From NCBI GenBank assembly GCA_017620435.1, contig JAFZQL010000059.1:1-17304 (forward strand): a DNA stretch of 17,304 nt, in the 5' to 3' direction. Below the pieces are notes generated by a model. It did not search any database, had not been told where the DNA came from, and was given only the letters and a program-made list of their open reading frames with translations. The position numbers were made by a program, and so were the translations under genes. Below, piece after piece: positions 14,200 through 17,304 of the stretch (position 1 is the first letter of the stretch; every line of letters starts with the position of its first letter). This stretch comes from Erysipelotrichaceae bacterium. Its GTDB lineage: Bacteria > Bacillota_I > Bacilli_A > Erysipelotrichales > Erysipelotrichaceae.

Positions 14200-15159
14200 A
14201 TGGAATACGTGAAATTAAAGAATTCAGATCTGACCGTATCAAGACTCTGCCTGGGATGTATGTCGTTTGGCGAACCTGACCGGGGGCAGTATCAGTGGAC
14301 TTTAAACTACGAGGATTCGGAAAAAATCATCCTCAAGGCCCATGAATACGGAATCAACTTTTTCGATACCTCCAACAACTACTCCAATGGTTCTTCAGAA
14401 GAATACCTGGGAAGAGCGATCAAAAACTTCAGGCGGGACGAAATCGTCATTACCACGAAGTGCTACTTCAACGAAGGAAAGCTTTCCGAAGAAGCGATAC
14501 ACAGAGAGGTTGCGAACTCTTTGAAACGTCTGGATACGGACTACATCGATATTCTGGTCCTGCACCGTTTCGACTACGATACGCCGGTAGAAAACACGCT
14601 GAAGGCGCTGAACGAAGAAGTCGGGATGGGCCATATCCGTTATTACGGCGCAAGTGCGATGTACGGCTACCAGTTTGCGGAATACTGCTACAAGGCAAAG
14701 GAACTGGGCTATCAGCCTTTTACGACCCTGCAGAATCATTATTCGCTGATCTACCGCGAAGATGAAAGAGATCTGATCCCTGTTGCCGATCAGTTCCACG
14801 TGTCAAGAACTTCTTTCGCTCCGTTCGCTGCAGGAAGACTGGCAAGAAAAGACTGGGCAGCCGATTCCATCCGATATCAGCTCGACAGCAAAGAAGGCAC
14901 CAGATACGACAGAACTGAGGAGATGGACAGGGCGATCGCCTTAAGAGTCTACGATCTTTCAGAAAAATACGGATGTTCCATGACCAACATCTGTCTGGCC
15001 TGGCAGTTTGCGAAGAACGTCGATGCGCCGATCATCGGCATCACCAAAGAGAAATACCTGGACGACGCGATGAACTGTTTCAATGTAAAACTGTCGCAGG
15101 AAGACATCGATTATCTGGAAGAACTCTACATCCCGCATTCAATCAACTGCAACCGTTAA
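14200..15159 (+). CDS. Aldo/keto reductase family oxidoreductase
   Basis: This is a 319-residue NADPH-dependent (beta/alpha)8-barrel reductase. The catalytic tetrad is complete: Asp56 and Tyr61 in FFDTSNNYSNG, Lys87 in ITTKCYF and His122 in LVLHRFD. The order and the N-terminus (LTVSRLCLGCMSFGE) fit the YajO/Tas-like group that acts on sugar or small aldehyde substrates. The true substrate is unknown. It is a single-gene unit, with a divergent leaderless-type promoter upstream and a hairpin terminator directly after the stop. Confidence 0.92.
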   Translation: MEYVKLKNSDLTVSRLCLGCMSFGEPDRGQYQWTLNYEDSEKIILKAHEYGINFFDTSNNYSNGSSEEYLGRAIKNFRRDEIVITTKCYFNEGKLSEEAIHREVANSLKRLDTDYIDILVLHRFDYDTPVENTLKALNEEVGMGHIRYYGASAMYGYQFAEYCYKAKELGYQPFTTLQNHYSLIYREDERDLIPVADQFHVSRTSFAPFAAGRLARKDWAADSIRYQLDSKEGTRYDRTEEMDRAIALRVYDLSEKYGCSMTNICLAWQFAKNVDAPIIGITKEKYLDDAMNCFNVKLSQEDIDYLEELYIPHSINCNR

Positions 15160-15181
15160 AAAAGAGCCTCAAGGCTCTTTT
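15160..15181. terminator. Bidirectional terminator between the aldo/keto reductase and the UPF0158-GNAT gene
   Basis: AAAAGAGCC (15160-15168) pairs perfectly with GGCTCTTTT (15173-15181) around TCAA. It follows the reductase stop directly. The convergent gene's TAA (15182-15180) overlaps the stem. The flanking A and T runs suit both directions. Confidence 0.8.
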
Positions 15182-16115
15182 AATATCTGTATTCGTGATC
15201 CCCTATTGTATAAGATGTTTCCGTCTTTTCATCTGGATAGGCTTTTCTGATCTCGATGAGATTCAGGACATCGTAACCGTTGGTTTTCAGGAAATTCAGC
15301 ATCGTATCGTTGTTTGGATGAACATACAGATACAACGTATCGTTGCCGTGTTCTTCAGCTATGCTCTGGGCTCTGTCCAGCAGCATCTTTCCGATGCCCT
15401 TTCTTCTGTATTCCGGACGGACATAGATGGATTCCAGCCATACGACATCATCTTCGATCCGGCAGACGGCATACGCGACATACTTCCCGTTATCCGATAT
15501 CGCAAATACCGGATAGGAACGTTTCAGATAATACCGCAGTTCCTCCAGCATGTCATCGACATCGGCGGTCACGGTATTTCCCTTCAGTTTCGCTAATGTC
15601 TTCCTGAAATCGGAACACAAATAGACCAGACCGTAAACGTTGTCCTCATCGATCGTAATGAAGCGGTAATTGTGTTTTGAAGAAACGCTGTCGTTCTGTT
15701 TCGGCTGGAACGCTTCCTTATCCGCATACAGTTCATTTCCGTTCAGATATTCTATTCCGTAATACTCGCACCAGTCGATCGCAACGCTTTCATGGGCGGC
15801 ATCCAGATAATCGTACCATCTTTCCGTCAGACCGAATCTGTCCAGGGTCATACGGAATCTTCTGAATGCGCCGCTTCCCTTGATGCTTTCTGAAAGCCAG
15901 CCCTGCGCCTCTTCATCCGTCAGATCTTCAATGAACCTTTTCATCGTTCCGTAGTCGTCGATCTGTTTATGGGAAGGAAGCGGAATGAGCTGTTTTTCAT
16001 TCAAGGAATCATCATCCTTTGTAATGATCCTCTCTTCCGGGATATAGTAGTAGAACTGCGTATCGACATCGGTCTCGTCGATCGCCGTTATGACTTCGTC
16101 CAGTCTTATCTGCAT
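15180..16115 (-). CDS. UPF0158-like domain fused to a GNAT N-acetyltransferase
   Basis: The 311-residue protein has two parts. Residues about 1-125 match UPF0158: a short N-terminus, then IEDL...GWL...IKGSGAFRRFRMTL (62-91), RWYDYLDAAHESVAIDWCEYYGIEY (99-123). The function of that family is unknown. Residues about 150-292 form a GNAT domain, with the acetyl-CoA loop YRRKGIGKMLL (236-246) after the strand VVWLESIYV (224-232). GNAT proteins acetylate small molecules or protein amines; the substrate here is unknown. AAAGGAG lies 5 bases before the ATG, so this start is conventional. It is transcribed in the same direction as gatD/murT, but a hairpin lies between. Confidence 0.82.
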   Translation of the reverse strand: MQIRLDEVITAIDETDVDTQFYYYIPEERIITKDDDSLNEKQLIPLPSHKQIDDYGTMKRFIEDLTDEEAQGWLSESIKGSGAFRRFRMTLDRFGLTERWYDYLDAAHESVAIDWCEYYGIEYLNGNELYADKEAFQPKQNDSVSSKHNYRFITIDEDNVYGLVYLCSDFRKTLAKLKGNTVTADVDDMLEELRYYLKRSYPVFAISDNGKYVAYAVCRIEDDVVWLESIYVRPEYRRKGIGKMLLDRAQSIAEEHGNDTLYLYVHPNNDTMLNFLKTNGYDVLNLIEIRKAYPDEKTETSYTIGDHEYRY

Positions 16116-16141
16116 AAGTACTCCTTTCCGTTAATTGCACG

Positions 16142-16165
16142 AACAGGACCGTATCTGGTCCTGTT
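16142..16165. terminator. Hairpin after gatD with its T tract on the plus strand
   Basis: AACAGGACC (16142-16150) pairs with GGTCCTGTT (16157-16165) around GTATCT. The T-rich tail (TTTATTTTCTTTTC) follows on the plus strand. In the minus direction, in which gatD is read, CGTGC follows and there is no T run. It may terminate antisense RNA, or act as a processing or weak termination site for gatD. Confidence 0.55.
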
Positions 16166-16851
16166 TATTTTCTTTTCTTCAGTTCCTGAAGTGTTGTCCG
16201 GTAGGCTTCTTCTTCATAAGGATAAGGGATATCCTGATATACCTGCGTGCAGAACATCCTGACGATCTCTTTCATGAATTCCGGATTCTTTACCAGGACC
16301 GGGCCGATGATATGCGTACCGTACAGGTTCTTGTAGTGATAGCCTTCATAGCTGTTGTCCGCAAGCGAGGCTTCCCTGAATTCATAGTCGAAGAGTTTGT
16401 ATTCTTCTCCGCCGGAGATCAGCGTAGACTTGTTGATGAAGCCAACGACTTCGCCGATGGACGGATTTCTGACGATCACATCTCCGGTATAACGCTTCTC
16501 TTTTGTTTCTACCGTGAAATCAAGAATGCCCAGAGCCTTGTTTCCATCAATGGAAGCCCCAAGCAGTTCCATCGCGTTGCCGGTAAACAGAGCGGTCTTC
16601 CCGCTTTCAACGTACAGAGAAAGATACTGCTGATAGCGGATCAGATCCTTCAGGGCAACCAGCTGCTTTTCTTCCGTACCCGATCCCATGTAGATGAAAT
16701 CGTACTGCATCAGGTTGATCGTATCTTCTACTTCTCTTCTGTCTACGACGACAGGAATGCCCTGATCTTTCAGATGACGGCACAAAAGATCGACATTCGC
16801 ATGATCGCCGTACAGATTCATCAGATTCGGATAAAGATGCAGGATCCTCAT
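16165..16851 (-). CDS. gatD: GatD-like amidotransferase subunit of the MurT/GatD pair; catalytic Cys and His apparently missing
   Basis: GatD normally releases ammonia from glutamine, which MurT uses to amidate D-Glu in lipid II. The 228 residues align by eye with GatD: MRILHLYPNLMNLYGD at the start, IYMGSGTEEKQ for the family's GGGSDREQ, ILDFTVETKEKRYTGDV, and HYKNLYGTHIIGPVL near the C-terminus. The nucleophile Cys (in TICGGYQ of staphylococcal GatD) is Thr here (LFTGNAM), and the catalytic His (GTYLHGP) is Ile (GTHIIGP), with a His two places earlier. So the fold is clear but glutaminase activity is doubtful. ATG 16851 starts 1 base after the murT stop. A TTG at 16866 could add five residues but fits the family start less well. 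Confidence 0.82.
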   Translation of the reverse strand: MRILHLYPNLMNLYGDHANVDLLCRHLKDQGIPVVVDRREVEDTINLMQYDFIYMGSGTEEKQLVALKDLIRYQQYLSLYVESGKTALFTGNAMELLGASIDGNKALGILDFTVETKEKRYTGDVIVRNPSIGEVVGFINKSTLISGGEEYKLFDYEFREASLADNSYEGYHYKNLYGTHIIGPVLVKNPEFMKEIVRMFCTQVYQDIPYPYEEEAYRTTLQELKKRK

Positions 16852-16852
16852 A

Positions 16853-17304
16853 TTACAGTGTTTCAACCTCTTTCAGGAATTTTGCCACATCAGAGAAGCA
16901 GGTCATCACAAACAGATCTCCCTCCGACTTAAAACGCAGGCAGGAAACGGCTGTCTCGATACCTCTGCGCAGAATGACTTTCTCCATGTCTATTCCGGCA
17001 TTTTCCAGCCGTACCGCAACGTCGCTAATGTACTTCCCGGCAATGATGATCTTCTTCACGTTCTCACTTCTCAGGATCTCAAAACTGATATCCCAGAGCC
17101 AGGACGTATCGGAGGTAAAGTATTTCCGGCTGATGTCGTCAATGATCAGAAGCAGCGTCACGGCATCGCTGTAGTTGGCCACATAGTCCAGATTCCGGTT
17201 GTAGGAGATCGTGTTCTCATGTTTTGAGATCAGCAGGGTTCCCTGCTTATCACCCAGTTTAAACCTCTGTATCCTGCCGTTTTGTATCAGGTAATTGTTC
17301 AGGG
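16853..17304 (-). CDS. murT: MurT-like Mur ligase, C-terminal part only (5' end beyond the window)
   Basis: The last 149 residues are visible. MurT is the Mur-ligase-like subunit that activates the D-Glu alpha-carboxylate of lipid II with ATP for amidation. The visible part is the MurT C-terminal domain (DUF1727). The segment DTSWLWDISFE (about 64-74 of the visible part) matches the strongly conserved DVSWIWD-type motif, which contributes an Asp to the shared active site in staphylococcal MurT/GatD. The typical K-N-P-A-G-x-N segment is not evident; KHENTISYNRNLDYV lies there instead. The central ligase domain, P-loop and cysteine zinc ribbon lie past base 17304. Adjacency to gatD confirms the call. 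Confidence 0.82.
   Translation of the reverse strand, partial: LNNYLIQNGRIQRFKLGDKQGTLLISKHENTISYNRNLDYVANYSDAVTLLLIIDDISRKYFTSDTSWLWDISFEILRSENVKKIIIAGKYISDVAVRLENAGIDMEKVILRRGIETAVSCLRFKSEGDLFVMTCFSDVAKFLKEVETL

Noticed and set aside
1..17304. Insertion sequences, CRISPR array, prophage, tRNA/rRNA
   Set aside because: No transposase, integrase, spaced repeats, or tRNA/rRNA sequence was recognised by eye on either strand.

Overview
The window is gene-dense chromosomal DNA of moderate GC, with 17 protein genes, many stop/start overlaps (ATGA, TAATG) and no gene-free stretch over 100 bases. The gene set points to a Gram-positive Bacillota: a MurT/GatD pair, a YtvI-like permease, QueH, a LytS-domain SpoIIE/RsbU phosphatase and a CadA/SmtB-type metal operon. 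The style resembles Erysipelotrichia, but that placement is inference. I see no mobile element, CRISPR array, tRNA or rRNA.

Layout. 1-2942 is on the minus strand: a hypoxanthine/uracil-DNA glycosylase (cut by the window edge), a YtvI-like AI-2E family permease, a degenerate pyrophosphatase-like protein, a DEDDh exonuclease and a small membrane protein. 2980-8164 is a plus-strand operon, tgt - queA - sensor phosphatase - queH, which gives the last steps of queuosine modification of tRNA around a large membrane PP2C phosphatase. 8187-10324 is minus: an acyltransferase-fold protein lacking its catalytic His, and a DUF2974 alpha/beta hydrolase. 10421-12797 is a plus-strand metal-efflux operon: a free HMA metal-binding protein, a P1B-2 ATPase and an SmtB/CzrA-type repressor, preceded by a perfect 9-2-9 operator. 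12816-14164 (minus) holds a monoacylglycerol-lipase-like hydrolase and a small unknown protein. 14200-15159 (plus) is an aldo/keto reductase. 15180-17304 (minus) holds a UPF0158-GNAT fusion, gatD and the end of murT, the lipid II amidation pair.

Points of most interest. (1) The GatD homologue appears to lack both the catalytic Cys and His of its glutaminase site. (2) Several start codons sit 6-7 bases after a -10 element (often extended TGnTATAAT), with no Shine-Dalgarno. This suggests leaderless mRNAs, and two of the intergenic regions (37 and 35 bp) have nearly the same back-to-back bidirectional architecture. (3) A LytS-5TM/HAMP/PP2C phosphatase is embedded by tight spacing and overlap in a queuosine operon. 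(4) Two other proteins have enzyme folds with lost catalytic residues. Convergent gene pairs end in short symmetric hairpins that serve both strands, and in one case both stop codons lie in the stem at mirror positions.
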